A stretch of DNA of 64,000 nt from Sthenelais limicola. Lineage: Eukaryota > Annelida > Polychaeta > Phyllodocida > Sigalionidae. This document shows positions 34,900 to 46,352 of this stretch, piece after piece. The position numbers and the translations under genes are program-made. The stretch lies in contig OW804098.1 of NCBI GenBank assembly GCA_942159475.1, positions 9,278,406 to 9,342,405 of the forward strand. Direction: 5' to 3'. Under the pieces are notes generated by a model, which saw only the letters and a list, made by a program, of their open reading frames with translations, was not told where the DNA came from and made no database searches. Every line of letters begins with the position of its first letter. Within the stretch, counting starts at the first letter, position 1.

Positions 34900-37560
34900 T
34901 TTATACCGTAGCTACTTGTCTAGATTGAAATCCTCTCACTGCACGAAATGGGTTCATCTGACAAATGTGGATTGTGATATTGCTATGTGTTAAAGTGACT
35001 CTTCTCACTGTTCAGGGCTAGAATCATGAGTAACGGAATTTCTTCCCAATATTCTAGTATGTTGTGTGTCTGAACCTACCTAACAAATCTGTGGAAATGC
35101 GGAATTTATATATTTCATACTTTACCAGATATTTTACCATAGAGAGAGTGAATTTATTTATAGCTGCCGTCGCAAATTCGGGTGAGGGGCTGTTGTGGTT
35201 AGTGAGGTTGTCATGCGCAGTAGGTCACTGAAGAGGTTCCTCCAGTCAGCGCCGAGCTGACCCAGTTTGGCCAGTGTAACCACAACATGACTGTGAAACT
35301 GACAAGGTTTTGTAATGCATTTTTCAAAGTTAGGAAGAAAGTCCAAATAATACATTTAATATATAAGTGAATCAGGAAGGGAGAGAGCTAAGTTAGAGCA
35401 AAAAGGTAGGTATGACACTGGCCATTTTGCAATTTGAGCTAGATTGATAGTTCTCCATAACCACATTGTGACCCAGTTCTATGAATTCAAACTGTCATGG
35501 GGGCGGCACAGAGAGGAGCAGGCAACAGTTACAAAAGGATTGTATTTTTACAGCAAATGGGAAAGCTAAAGAAAAATAATATTGTGATAGGACTAAGAAG
35601 GTTTGATTTAGTTGTTAAGGGAATTTTCAAGGCGATTCTTGACTACTCCCAAACCTATGTTGATTCTTGACTACTCCCAAACCTATGTTTTTAACTATCT
35701 TAGCCACTTTAACTTTGAGATAACGTTCCCCATCTATTTGTAGCTAAGAAGACATAATTATATGATCAGGCAATGCATTAGTAAATGAGTCACGTGGGTG
35801 ATAAAGGATAATAGTTTATTAAGGAGTCAGTTCTGCAGTTGTTCAGCGCTAGAAACACAAAACCATCGAACGTAGAAGTGGATGGGAACCATTAAACATA
35901 TATTTGACCATTTCCACCAATTTGACCGCATAGGGGTTTCTGCTTTGAAATAAACAAGAAATTTTAGTGGGGACCAAGGAAAGAACGGTTTCCCTCATAC
36001 CCACACCATGCAGGAAAAAGCATTGTCAAGGACGCGTTACTAACATGCGAATCAGAAAACGCGGCCAGGCCAAAGTAGACCTTGAAAGATAATGTATTTC
36101 CCCCATTCTCCTCAATCCTCATGAGGACAATGGGGGACTAAAGTAAACCTAAATTTTATTTTTTAATTTCACAAATATCTTCATATCTGGGACTCGGATT
36201 TCTTTTAAACTCACACCTGTAGTTATTGATGTAATTCCCTTTCGATTTGTAAAAGATTCTCTGTTTTAGAGGCATGGGTGGCAGTCGTAAGCTTGTGTTG
36301 ATTTTAGGTGAAAATGGTTTTCGCATGGGCCATGATTCATCTAGGAACTCAATAATGTACAAAGATTGTCCATGTCTATAGTAGGAATAAATGAATTTGT
36401 AGTGCTTATCAACTGTCCTGGTGACAAACCAACGACACTTACATATTTATATGTACTGCTTAGTCATATCAATATATAATATATACACCAAATTAATTCA
36501 CATTTTTATCATGAACAACATATTGTAAAGAAGTCTAAGGGTTTTAGCCCATAGGTTCAGTAAGATGAAGAAGTGAGACAAGAGGTTGTAGTTCGTCTGG
36601 ATTCGGCCTAGGCGGTGGTGACTCAGCGAGTACCTAAGACCTTGTCCATCCATTTATTTATACTCCAAAATCATGAATTATTCATAGAATCAAACCCAAG
36701 AATTATTCCACTTACTCTTCCCCCTCTCTCTAATTGGTTGAGGGAGAGAGAGGATCTTCCCTGCCCACACACTGACCTCTGCTCCCCATGCATAAGCCAT
36801 GCGCTGAGTGCATGCAAGTTGGATCCCTCTCCTCAGCCTTCCCCCTCCCACCCCTTACTCATAGATCCCAAGGCTCGTGCCTGCCCCCCCCCCCCCTCCC
36901 TCTTAGCCCTTCCCCCCTCTTGATCAACCCAGAGCAGTGGATACAGTAATTAGGTCGGGCTGGGGGGGGGGCGGGGTGAGCTCTGAGTAGCTCATCTCCC
37001 CCTCCCTCCTGGCCAGGCCATGTGTGGCGTGCATGCCCTGACCATGATCAGGGCTAAATAGGTCGGAGCTTGGACCTAAAGATTTCAGTTCTTTACAATA
37101 TATTACAGCTATTAAAAATAGATCAGTGCCGTATCTAATAAGTGATAATGAATAGATCAAGATTGAACAGACATTAAATAACATGCACATAAATGACCCT
37201 TGCGACATCTTTATCATCTTCCATCATCCCTCATCATCCGCCATTATGTGATGATATGGTTCTGGTGTGAATGTTGTTACATTACGGAATTACAGAATAT
37301 GGAGCATATCATCTGGGCAACAATGCAACTACATCTACCAGTGAAAAATGGATTCATGTCCTGAAGCACTGAGACATTTGATAAATCTGAAGCAACTCAG
37401 CTGGAACAGGTGAAACATAGTCAGATAACATCAATGTGAACAATGTGTCCTCATTCTTGGTTCATCCAAATTTACTAGTTGTACAGGATACGCTGCTGTA
37501 GGCAATGCACTAGAAATTTTCTGATCATTAAATGGTTAAATGATATTGAGGACTTTGCTA
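34900..37560. other. Intergenic, no gene recognised
   Basis: Mostly unique-looking AT-rich sequence. 36710-37020 is CT/C-rich with runs of C and G (36880-36895, 36963-36970). None of the open frames resembles a family I know. Confidence 0.45.
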
Positions 37561-37675
37561 GTAAGCTGGTCTGAAATGGAGGTTATTAATCTTTTTAGCC
37601 TCTTCTAAGATGGAATAGACCTGGGACTGCTCATCACAGATGATAGTAGGTATAGTAAACAATGCTCGGTTAAGT

Positions 37676-37960
37676 CATCTGACATTGGTGGCAGGGACTT
37701 TACTTGATATATTTGCCATTTTGGTCAACCAGACAGCATAACAAGTCTCAGACATGTCTCCATCATGCTTTGAGTCATAGCACATGGATATGAATGATGC
37801 TGCTTCACATACCTAATCATCCATTCCATCAGCTTTAATTCCCAACCACTTCAGTGACATTCCAGGGCTTGTCCAGTGCTGCTAAGACTGTTACCAATGC
37901 CATAAAGATAGGAAATAGTGGCACAACCACTCCTGAAAGATAGTCTGTGATGAACCATAT
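37676..37960 (-). pseudogene. Possible decayed coding remnant
   Basis: On the - strand, frames with protein-like composition such as ISMCYDSKHDGDMSETCYAV then WLTKMANISSK continue for 45-60 codons between stops. A family-B MITE is inserted at its edge (37961). No family identified; an old transposon is most likely. Confidence 0.25.
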
Positions 37961-38378
37961 GTGATGTGTTTTAGGAAAATGAGTCATAAGTCGCAAAAAG
38001 TAGATTTTGAGATTCCATTGTATTTGAAAAGATGAGATCAAGCCGATTCCAATGATAGTAAACATTCTAATAATCCAATAAGTATTTTCTAGATTTTAAG
38101 TTTTAATATTAATTTTTTTATTTTGGAAAAAAAAAGTTTGCCATATTTCTTCCGGGTAGTAAACAGTAAGTAACTAAATATGGTCCATATGAGGACCTTT
38201 AAAACGAGAGGATATATTACATACATTGTCCTGAAATTTGATACATCGATAGATCTATATACAAGTGATAAGGTCCCCGAAAATCAGAACATTTCAATAA
38301 AGTGATTTTGTAAAATAAACACTTTGAAAAATATCATTTTTGCGACTTATGACTCATTTTCATGGAACACATCACATA
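37961..38378. mobile_element. Family-B MITE
   Basis: GTGATGTGTTTTAGGAAAAT to GACTCATTTTCATGGAACAC, 418 bp. Confidence 0.9.
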
Positions 38379-39223
38379 TTTGTTTTCCATAGCCTTTTTG
38401 TTTATTGCGCATGGTCCAACAATGGGCTCTCCATGATCACACTACAATTTAGTTCTCTGATGAATTGTAGAAATGTATGAAAAGTGAAAAAACATTAACC
38501 AGTGTCATCACAACATAAAGAGATGCTAGATGCACCTCTAACAGCAAGAAATACCTATTGATTCACTAAGATCATGTCAGCCTCCTAAACCTGCTCCATG
38601 GGGGTCCTTTCATTATTTCTGACTGCTACTGGAACTGGTCGTTTAGATGTGATAACTAGTCTATTTGTATTGGCAACCAGATGATCAATAAGATATTAAG
38701 TGGTCAATGGGGTTTTATTGTGTATGACATTTAGAACTACTTTCTGGGCTGGTGCAGGTGTATTATAGTGTCAGTTAATATTTGCCACTAGTGTTTTTGC
38801 CAGTTGGATCTAGTTGCATATTATTGTCTCCCATTTTGTCTAGGTAGGGTAGGGGGAATATTGCATGGTTACTATGGTATCATAACATGAATTCAAATAC
38901 CTTTAATGAATGGAAACCTAAAGCTAATTTCAAGCATCAAGAGTTCAACCCTTTCCAAAAGAAAGGGACAACATCATTTCACTGATCTTATTTCTAACCC
39001 TTACTCTGTTCAGCATTTATATGACTGAACATTATTATATATTTAAATGTATATGAATTTCTATATTTTCTATTTTTATGAAATAAAGTTAGCAGTAATA
39101 CTTATAGAATCACTTATCACTAGAATCTCAGGATAACCTCCGATATTCACAGATCTATATATTCCATTCATAGTCTTGAAATTTGGTACATGTATTCATG
39201 AAGCTTCTTGTTCTTCATGAGTA
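38379..39223. other. Intergenic, no gene recognised
   Basis: AT-rich sequence, probably old repeat. Nothing coding seen on either strand. Confidence 0.4.
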
Positions 39224-39476
39224 TGTTATGACACATTACATAACATTGCATAACCTCATTATATTTATATAATTATTAATTAGTATCTCTTTAGTACAGC
39301 TATAAAATCGCTAATTACCAGTACTGTGCAAGTCTACTTATACAAGCTATTGTCCGGGATATAATGTAACAGGGATACGCCCGCTATTATTCCCAGTGAG
39401 AGTCTGTAGGATATACATGGATAAACAGTTGGATAGATCTTGACCAGTCGTTCACTTGTGTTCACTGAGTTGCTTA
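39224..39476 (+). mobile_element. LTR-like segment, forward copy
   Basis: Starts TGTTATGACACATTACATAA, then GCTATAAAATCG (TATA-like), then AATAAACAGTTGGATA. It matches, inverted, 41940-42204 over its full length. Confidence 0.6.
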
Positions 39477-41338
39477 TAGATCATTAATATAAAAACATTA
39501 GAAGACCTTAACACTGGTGGAGGACCAAGAAGTAGAATCCACGCAGGCCTTGCCCAGACTCCACTACCTTTGACCATTGGCTATCAACAGTAGCCAAGGC
39601 TGGCTCACGGTAGTTCCGCTTCTGCTCACAATGTGGCATTAGTGGTTGCCTCATAACATCCGTCCCTTCTAGGTGTCTGCAGCATGATGATGGTGTATGT
39701 CAGTAGCGTGCCTGCCACCTGCATTGGAGAAGGAAAGTAAACATTCATGTTGGGATACTTTCCCCATTCATGCAACTCTAGTAGTTCCTTATCTGCTTAA
39801 TTATTACTTACCCAGCAGAGAGAGAATAATTGTTGATGGAATACATTCTGTGTATGTTAGTATATATTCAAATAACATGTGTTTATTAGAGAACCAAACA
39901 TCCAGAAAATTACCGCAGCAAGACACTTAATTGTGGGAAGTAAATTGGTTATATTTCACCAGACCTGAACGATTTAAAAAATTTTTATATTTGAAAATAA
40001 ATGATCGTCCCACCCACCCCACCTTTCCCTGCCCCTCCTACCTACAATATCCACTTGATTTAGTGTTAAATACCGAGCCTACACATCACCAATGTGCTGA
40101 GTAGGCTCCCGCCCTATAAATAGCCTATACATGTTTGTGAGCGTGGGTATTATGTAAGGGTGGCAGTGGCTATATGGTTGAAGCTATGTAAACATGGCGG
40201 GAGTGAGTGACAACAGATAGAGGGTGCATGAATGTTTTCAAAATAGCATTGCTAGACCATGAATGCAGTATTTTTTCCAGACAAAAAGGTAGCTAACTAA
40301 GTCAAGTTTCTCTCAGACGAATTACAGGTCGCCACTTACAGGGAAAACGTTAAAAAGAAGGCCATAAGTATGGGTCGTGTCTATATGGGGAGTGGACGCT
40401 GATGGGTTGGGTGACGTCACAAATTGTTGATGTAGGCTTATCCGCCCACAGAGGGCGGGTCGGTCACATCTCGTCAAGGTGTCAAGAAATTTACAATCAG
40501 TAGCTTGATCTACAGTCTTTTTTTCACGTTTTGAAAAATATTTCATTCAAGAAACATCAGATACGGGGCTCACAAATTCAGGTGCTTTTCGTGGCGCACT
40601 GATGCTTAGATCTTTATACAATTAGCAGATGCAGAGAGGTAACGCATATATATATATAATGTGAGAATAAACAGTTCATTATAAATAGATGAAAAACCGT
40701 TTTTAACATAAGTAAACTAACTCTTCTTACTGATGATAAACTTGGCAAGATTTGGTGAAGTTATGAATAATGATATGAGATGGGGTGAGTCTTACAGTCT
40801 ATGTAATAATCGAGCTTTTCTGTGCAGAGGGAGTATGGGGGGGGGGGGGTTGAAGTCCAGTGTCAGCACCTCTAAATGTATCAATTTTGATCTTATAATG
40901 TACTTCGATTCGCTGTTTTATCTTCAATATTACACAATGTTAACGACTTGTTGAAAGTAGGATCTTTGGGGTTTCAGTGAGAACAACATTTTGATTTTTT
41001 CTTTGCTTAGGACTATAACTATACTGTAATCTTAATCTAGTTATATATAACCAGTTACAGTCTGGTATATTCTATATATAGCAGTATCGCAACGATAATA
41101 ACACCGGTACAACAAATACAACACTGAGCACGCCTGCTGTAATTGGGTTGGTTTTTTTGTAACCCACTCGCCTATCGGGTCGTGGGCCACAAAAAACCCC
41201 AAACATCTTGGACAGTGCAATAGTGTCACTTGTACCACATTCTCATTAGGTTCTATCTATATCTATCACCTGTATGTATGGAATGGTGAGAATATTGTCT
41301 GTATAGGCGAAATACGTCTAATAGACATTAAACATTAA
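39477..41338. other. Sequence between LTR-like arms, 3' of the receptor gene
   Basis: Includes a possible TATA context (CCCTATAAATAGCC, about 40110) and poly-G at 40839. The final exon expected for the receptor (TY...QF type) should lie here or beyond; I did not find it. Confidence 0.35.
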
Positions 41339-41339
41339 A

Positions 41340-41443
41340 CTTACCATGGATATGGTGGAATAGTCTATGTAGAAGAGTTTAGCTGCTGACACTACACTTA
41401 CCATGGATATGGTGGAATAGTCTATGTAGAAGAGTTTAGCTGC
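41340..41443. repeat. 57-bp exact tandem duplication of an exon end plus 5' splice site
   Basis: A 47-bp block (41340-41386) recurs unchanged at 41397-41443. It includes 'agctaaactcttctacatag', 'actattccaccatatccatg' and the donor GTAAG on the - strand. The period is 57 bp, exactly 19 codons. Confidence 0.95.
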
Positions 41444-41485
41444 CGTTAGTCCAATTGAATGAGCTGTTACCCAGTTCATGAAGAT
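41397..41485 (-). CDS. Gr-like receptor, TM7 exon (upstream donor copy)
   Basis: IFMNWVTAHSIGLTAAKLFY then IDYSTISM, phase 0 at both ends. The acceptor is 'actagctgcag' and the donor GTAAGTG. If the downstream donor copy at 41340 is used instead, 19 residues (VSVVSAAKLFYIDYSTISM) are added in frame. Confidence 0.65.
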
Positions 41486-41763
41486 CTGCAGCTAGTGAGT
41501 GAAATGTTTTATTCTTAAGGTTTTATCCAACCATATATTGCGCAATACAAATATACACTGTTTTCAGCAAAAGTTGATTAGCCTGAACCTTTTCAGTTTT
41601 CCCCTCAAATTGAGATTAAGTGGAACAATATTTATTATAGTTGATTCTGGGGTAATATCAAAGACCAGTACTTGAATTCAAGCAAGGCAAATCATAATAT
41701 GTTTCAGATAGCAAAGAGAAGATGACCATTAAATTAAAATGATCCATACCACAAGAAACTTAC

Positions 41764-41914
41764 ATAAGTTATTCCTATTTGACTCATTCTGTCTAATTGG
41801 ACTTTCTGCAACATATTGGCCACCTGTTCCGTCTTCAGAGGCGGATGAGTAAGAAATTTCAGAATTAGGATACTATCGAAATTGATGTAGGGTTGCTCCA
41901 CCAGTGTGAAGGTC
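41764..41914 (-). CDS. Gr-like receptor, intracellular-loop exon
   Basis: TFTLVEQPYINFDSILILKF then LTHPPLKTEQVANMLQKVQL and DRMSQIGITY, ending phase 0 at GTAAGT. With acceptor 'cattatag' the exon starts one base out of phase with the preceding exon. Using the weaker internal AG after GTGG (start at CAACCC, QPYINF) restores phase 0. Confidence 0.6.
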
Positions 41915-41939
41915 CTATAATGTTTTTATATTGATAATC

Positions 41940-42204
41940 TGTGAGGAACTCGGAGAACACAAGTGAACCATTGGTCTAGATATATCCAACTGTTTATTCA
42001 TGTATATCCTACAGACTCTCTCCAGGATGAGAGACAGAACAAAAGGGGGTGTATGTCTATTACCTCATATCCTATACTGGCTTGTATAAATAGCCTTGCA
42101 CGGTACTGGTACTTATCGATTTTATAGCCCTAATAAAGGGGTGATAATTAATAATTAATAGAAATATAATGAGGTTATGCAATGTTATGTAATGTGTCAT
42201 AACA
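41940..42204 (-). mobile_element. LTR-like segment, inverted copy
   Basis: Read on the - strand: TGTTATGACACATTACATAA ... GGCTATAAAATCG ... AATAAACAGTTGG ... GAGTTCCTCACA, with TG...CA ends, 265 bp. It pairs with 39224-39476. No clear flanking duplication. Confidence 0.6.
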
Positions 42205-42319
42205 AAGGATGATTATATAAAGCCCAGTGAAATGGCCTAATGGTCATGCTGATCAATAAACAGCTGTGGGTTTTGATTTAAGGTTTGACCATCAATTTCT
42301 TTTCATTTCCTTTTTAATT

Positions 42320-42475
42320 GCTTTACAGGTGAAGTTGTCTGAAAATATCCAATTGGACTTATATATTCCAAATATATTCAGATATTCATCATGATTTTAA
42401 TTTTCCTGCATAATTTAGCAGATTTGACAAAATATGTAGAGCTGCTGACTATACATTTTTTTACTTGACTCATGA
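42320..42475. mobile_element. Degenerate family-A MITE
   Basis: Recognisable pieces ('tgaaaatatccaattg', 'tagagctgctgactataca') of family A with eroded ends. About 50 bp past the donor at 42525. Confidence 0.5.
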
Positions 42476-42524
42476 ATTGTGGCAGGAAATCTTAGATTTG
42501 TAACACAAAATAGAATAAGCTTAC

Positions 42525-43437
42525 CTTCACCCTCAGAAGGCCACAGCAAATACACGGTGATACAATCTGTACAGCAAGTGTTACTGGCATTAGACAAGCC
42601 ACAAATACCCAAGCTATTGGGCTGCATTCTATAAAATATTGAATATTTATAAAAGCGTAGATATAGAAACAAGCCTTAACCATGGACATTATCAGAAACA
42701 CAGCGAGTGGCCCACATACAATACCATCCAGCATTCCAACGATCTCAACTAGCTCTTGGTAATGACTCCTGTGTCTTTGTATGAGAGCAGGATTTGGCTC
42801 GCCAAGAATGAGGTCTTCTTCAATCTCTAAAACCAGACAGGAAAACTGCTGATTCAGCTTCAGAGCTGGGAGGCAGAAGCACAGATAGATGAGGAGATCT
42901 GTCACCATTACAACTATGTGAGATACAATATGTACAGTCAATTGCCAGTCAAAAACTTGGACCGTTTGTTCAACATTGAAAAATATGATAACTATGGTTA
43001 CGTAAACCCCCACTATGATGAAAGGGCAGAATAAGAACTTGTACAAATGAAGCACATTTAGATTCACTCTTTTCCTTGTTCTTTCAGTGGCATTCAAAAG
43101 TAAAATAAACCTCATGAGAGAGTGGCAAATCCAAGAGATGCAAACCATACTAAGAACACAGGATAAGACTCTAATATTCCAAATGACCCGAATTATATCT
43201 CGTAGATCCAATCCCTTTTCAGACAAATCATCATAGAATTTCTTAGACCACTGAAACCAGATCCAGAAATAGAAAATCTTAGGAATCAACAAGATTAGAC
43301 ACCAACAAATATATATAATCCTCTTTGTCAGGGTTTGAAACATGCCCCAGATATAATAACCTTGAATTGTTAGCAAAAAGAATAATGGCTTCAAGTACAT
43401 ATCCAAACTGAACATTGAATTCTTCATCATCTTTTCC
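42525..43437 (-). CDS. Gr-like receptor, large exon (TM1-TM6)
   Basis: Acceptor 'tattcattacccag'; first Met in frame at 43430 (MMKNSMFSLDMYLKPLFFLL). It ends CICCGLLRVK at GTAAGC in phase 0. The stretch YLKPLFFLLTIQGYYIWG before TM1 resembles the amphipathic N-terminal segment of insect Grs. About 302 residues after the Met. Confidence 0.75.
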
Positions 43438-43558
43438 CTGGGTAATGAATATTATTAAGGTGATCAGATTAAGGTGATCAAATCCAACCTTGTTACTAGT
43501 GCTCCCGTAAATCCCTAAAAAAATACTATTTGTCATCCACAAGTACAATGCTTTAAAG

Positions 43559-43865
43559 CTGCTATGTTAAGATCAGTCAAAAAAGATTTTCTACTTTTTC
43601 TTTTGTCTTTTTCAAACCAATCTAAAAGTCATTTGACCAAAGCTTTGGATGATGTTTTCTGGTTGTTACAGGGTGTCATCAGTCCACATAAATTTATCCT
43701 TTCCTGCAGTAGTTTCACTGGGTATTGCTCACTGGTGTCCAATTTCTTGCAACCAAATCTACAACAAACTATAGCATATAATACACAGCAGTAGAAGAAT
43801 ATTGATGAATTTGGTCTTATAAGTATAATAAAGTCGTATAGTATGAGTAAATTTTATAAACATTT
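43559..43865. repeat. Dispersed repeat F (copy 1)
   Basis: 'gattttctactttttctttt' through 'attgatgaatttggtcttat' is shared with 49515-49739 plus 50684-50760 and, inverted, 55865-55975. Function unknown. Confidence 0.6.
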
Positions 43866-44027
43866 TTGTCGTAATTGATCATGTAAATAAAATACACAGC
43901 TTTCAACAGTTTTACATCTCCAGTTATATGTATAACTAGTTTTATATTAACTCTTCTGTAGTATACTGCCAACCCTCACTTTAGTCAGTACTTCTACTAG
44001 TCACATATTTCAGTACAACTCAAATAT

Positions 44028-44430
44028 GTGATTTGTTTTAGGAAAATGAGTCACAAGTCGCAAAAAATGGATTTTGAGATATTATCATATTTGAATAGAT
44101 GAGATCAAGCCAATTCTAATGGTAGTGAACAGTAGGACATTCTATATTATAAGTTTGATATCTTTATTTTTGAGAGAAAAAAGCTATTGATATATTTGGG
44201 TGTATAATTACTTATAAAGTACCTAAATATACTCAATGAGATGACCTTTGAAATGCAGAGATATATTTAATACATTACCTTAAAATTTCATACATGTATT
44301 AACATTATTAGCAGCATTAAGTATACCCCAAAAATTATAAGAATATTCCATCAAAGATATCTTATAAACAAATCACTTTGAAAAATACCCATTATGCGAC
44401 TTATGACTCATTTTCCTGAAACACACAGCA
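44028..44430. mobile_element. Family-B MITE
   Basis: GTGATTTGTTTTAGGAAAAT to GACTCATTTTCCTGAAACAC, 403 bp. Confidence 0.9.
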
Positions 44431-44440
44431 TATTTCTTAC

Positions 44441-44586
44441 CTTTTCTCTCTTGCAATGATTCAGCATTTACCTGTTGCTGCTGATCAGGAATTGGAATGA
44501 AACTGAGGAAGTAAATGCTTCTTTTGGTTTGCGGGGCACATTTATTAAACTCTTGGAGACCTTGAATCAAGAATTGATTATTCACA
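44441..44586 (-). CDS. Candidate upstream exon of the Gr-like gene
   Basis: Reads NNQFLIQGLQEFNKCAPQTK, later DQQQQVNAESLQERK(G), ending phase 1 at GTAAGAA. This matches the phase needed by the acceptor at 43438. The segment is hydrophilic, as a cytoplasmic N-terminus would be. No in-frame ATG is visible, so it could be 5'UTR or chance. A family-B MITE lies 10 bp past the donor. Confidence 0.3.
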
Positions 44587-44786
44587 GTTCCTTTTTAGTT
44601 AGTGAACACTGGCTATTTATTAGTCTGTTTTGTTCAATACCAGACCTTTGTGGCAAGTCTTTCAATATGCATGAGCTAGAACTTCCTGAAGACATGAATA
44701 TTGACAATGTAAACGTCAGTCCATTACCATGTTGATTCAAGACTAAAATCCATTGGAATGCGAACATGATAGGATTCATTAATTAA

Positions 44787-46230
44787 TCATCATCAGCTAT
44801 GCTGTTGAAGATTTCCAAAGCTAAATAATATCTTTCAAAATATGTTGATACCCTGTTCTCTCCTGCATGAGGACAAACCTGTATAATAGCTATGTTTAGA
44901 AGAATTTTCAACAGAAAAATATTATTCATCTGTCTGAAATCTTGGAAAAACTGAGAAAATATCCATTTTCCGCACAGAAGTCAATACTAATATTTTGGTG
45001 GTCCGTAAAATGGAAAAAAAATATGGTGAGATCCATTTCCTTTTGCTTTTTGTTATCACCCAACCATGTTCTTTCTCATAGTTTGGAAAAAATATTGTGA
45101 TTCCTTATTTTTCATGCATTAGTTCCATGCATGTTTTCATGCATAACTCCCGCCTGCAGTGGTGCATATGACAGTGGTTTATCTCTTTATCTCTTTCAAG
45201 CAATGCTCATGCAAAATAGGCTCAATTTAGGAATATGAGAAAGAGCCCTCTAGTATTTATGCCTCAGTTTGTCATGAGAATACCACTTGATATAATTCAT
45301 ATTCTGAATAAAACATTTTTCAAATCAAACCAAAGAGAGATGATCATCGATGTACAATTGCAGGACTAAAGGTTTCTACGCCAGGTGCATTACTGGACTA
45401 CTGATTTATTCTAAGGAGATGATATTCTAACAAAGGATAATGCAATAGACGAGTTCGGGAACACAAACTGTTTATTATAATTCATTTCAGATTTGAGAAT
45501 ATCATGACATTGAAATAATATGGACACTTTTATTTTGATGAGATTTTAAATTTCAGTGTGTAATGATATTGTGAATTAATTAAATGTACATGGCCTCTCA
45601 CTATACTAGATGTTTATTTGAGAGGTGTAGCAGATATTTTATTACTCCCCTGTGCTGTAGTTGCCTATACCTTCAGCATTGTATGCCACACCTGGGGAAG
45701 CAGGTACATAACATGTAAATTATGCACCTGGAAGTGCATACAACAAGGTCCACCAGCTAAGCCTGATCACTGGAAGTCAAATTATGTATTAATGCGCCAC
45801 CACTTTCGATGATGGAATCATCGATCGATTACCCTAATTTCTCTTGAAATAATAAACATAAAGGTTCAAAATAAAAAGTTCTACTGTATAATGACATTTA
45901 AAAATGTTATTTATTTTGATTTTTGCAAAGCATGCGATGCCCCATTATCACCCACTCGATAAGAGATATCTATCTTCTGGCATTTGTAGGTTTATTTCTA
46001 GATGCCATCCGAATCCCAACAAAGCTTTTTTTAGCATATTATGGTCCTATTCTTGGCATTTTGAATGATTCAGAGAGTTTTGTGAAGTAAATAGACAGAG
46101 AAATGACCATCTCCTGTTTGTCTGACCAAAGATCTGGCCTGACTGACAAGTAGCGTGATTTGCTAAAATTTTGAGAAGTTATTTGAGCTGCCCACTCTAT
46201 ACTTACCATGGATATACTACATTTGACACT
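44787..46230. other. Intergenic, no gene recognised
   Basis: AT-rich sequence. No coding, RNA-gene or terminal-repeat signal that I can support. Confidence 0.4.
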
Positions 46231-46352
46231 TATATTAAATAGCCCTCTGTCGATGTCAAATCGATCGAGATGTCGGGTCAAATCGCACGACACCCCAAAG
46301 GGGTGGGGTGTCGTGCGATTTGACCCAACGTCAACAGAGGGCTATTTAATAT
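46231..46352. mobile_element. 122-bp near-perfect palindrome
   Basis: Outer arms ATATTAAATAGCCCTCTGT / ACAGAGGGCTATTTAATAT. Inner arms are a perfect 22-bp pair (46275-46296 and 46305-46326) around an 8-nt loop AAAGGGGT. A likely foldback MITE able to extrude as a cruciform. Confidence 0.85.

Larger units (their letters stand above)
41340..43437 (-). other. Gustatory-receptor-like seven-helix protein gene (partial model)
   Basis: Insect Gr-type chemoreceptors are seven-helix channels with an intracellular N-terminus. The model has a large exon (42525-43437), a loop exon (41764-41914) and a TM7 exon (41340 or 41397 to 41485). Helices, approximately: IIYICWCLILLIPKIFYFWI; IRVLSCVLSMVCISWICHSL; LYKFLFCPFIIVGVYVTIVI; LTVHIVSHIVVMVTDLLIYL; a long cytoplasmic loop with RHRSHYQELVEIVGMLDGIV; VCGPLAVFLIMSMVKACFYI; IAWVFVACLMPVTLAVQIVS. 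The TM7 exon gives GLTAAKLFYIDYSTISM, close to the family pattern preceding TY...QF. The final exon was not found. The join between the first two exons needs either a frame change or a weak internal acceptor. No ligand can be inferred. Confidence 0.7.

Noticed and set aside
41041..41140. Hydrophobic stretch as the last exon of the Gr-like receptor
   Set aside because: The hydrophobic frame (GVLSVVFVVPVLLSL) is out of phase with the TM7 exon donor and lacks the TY...QF signature.
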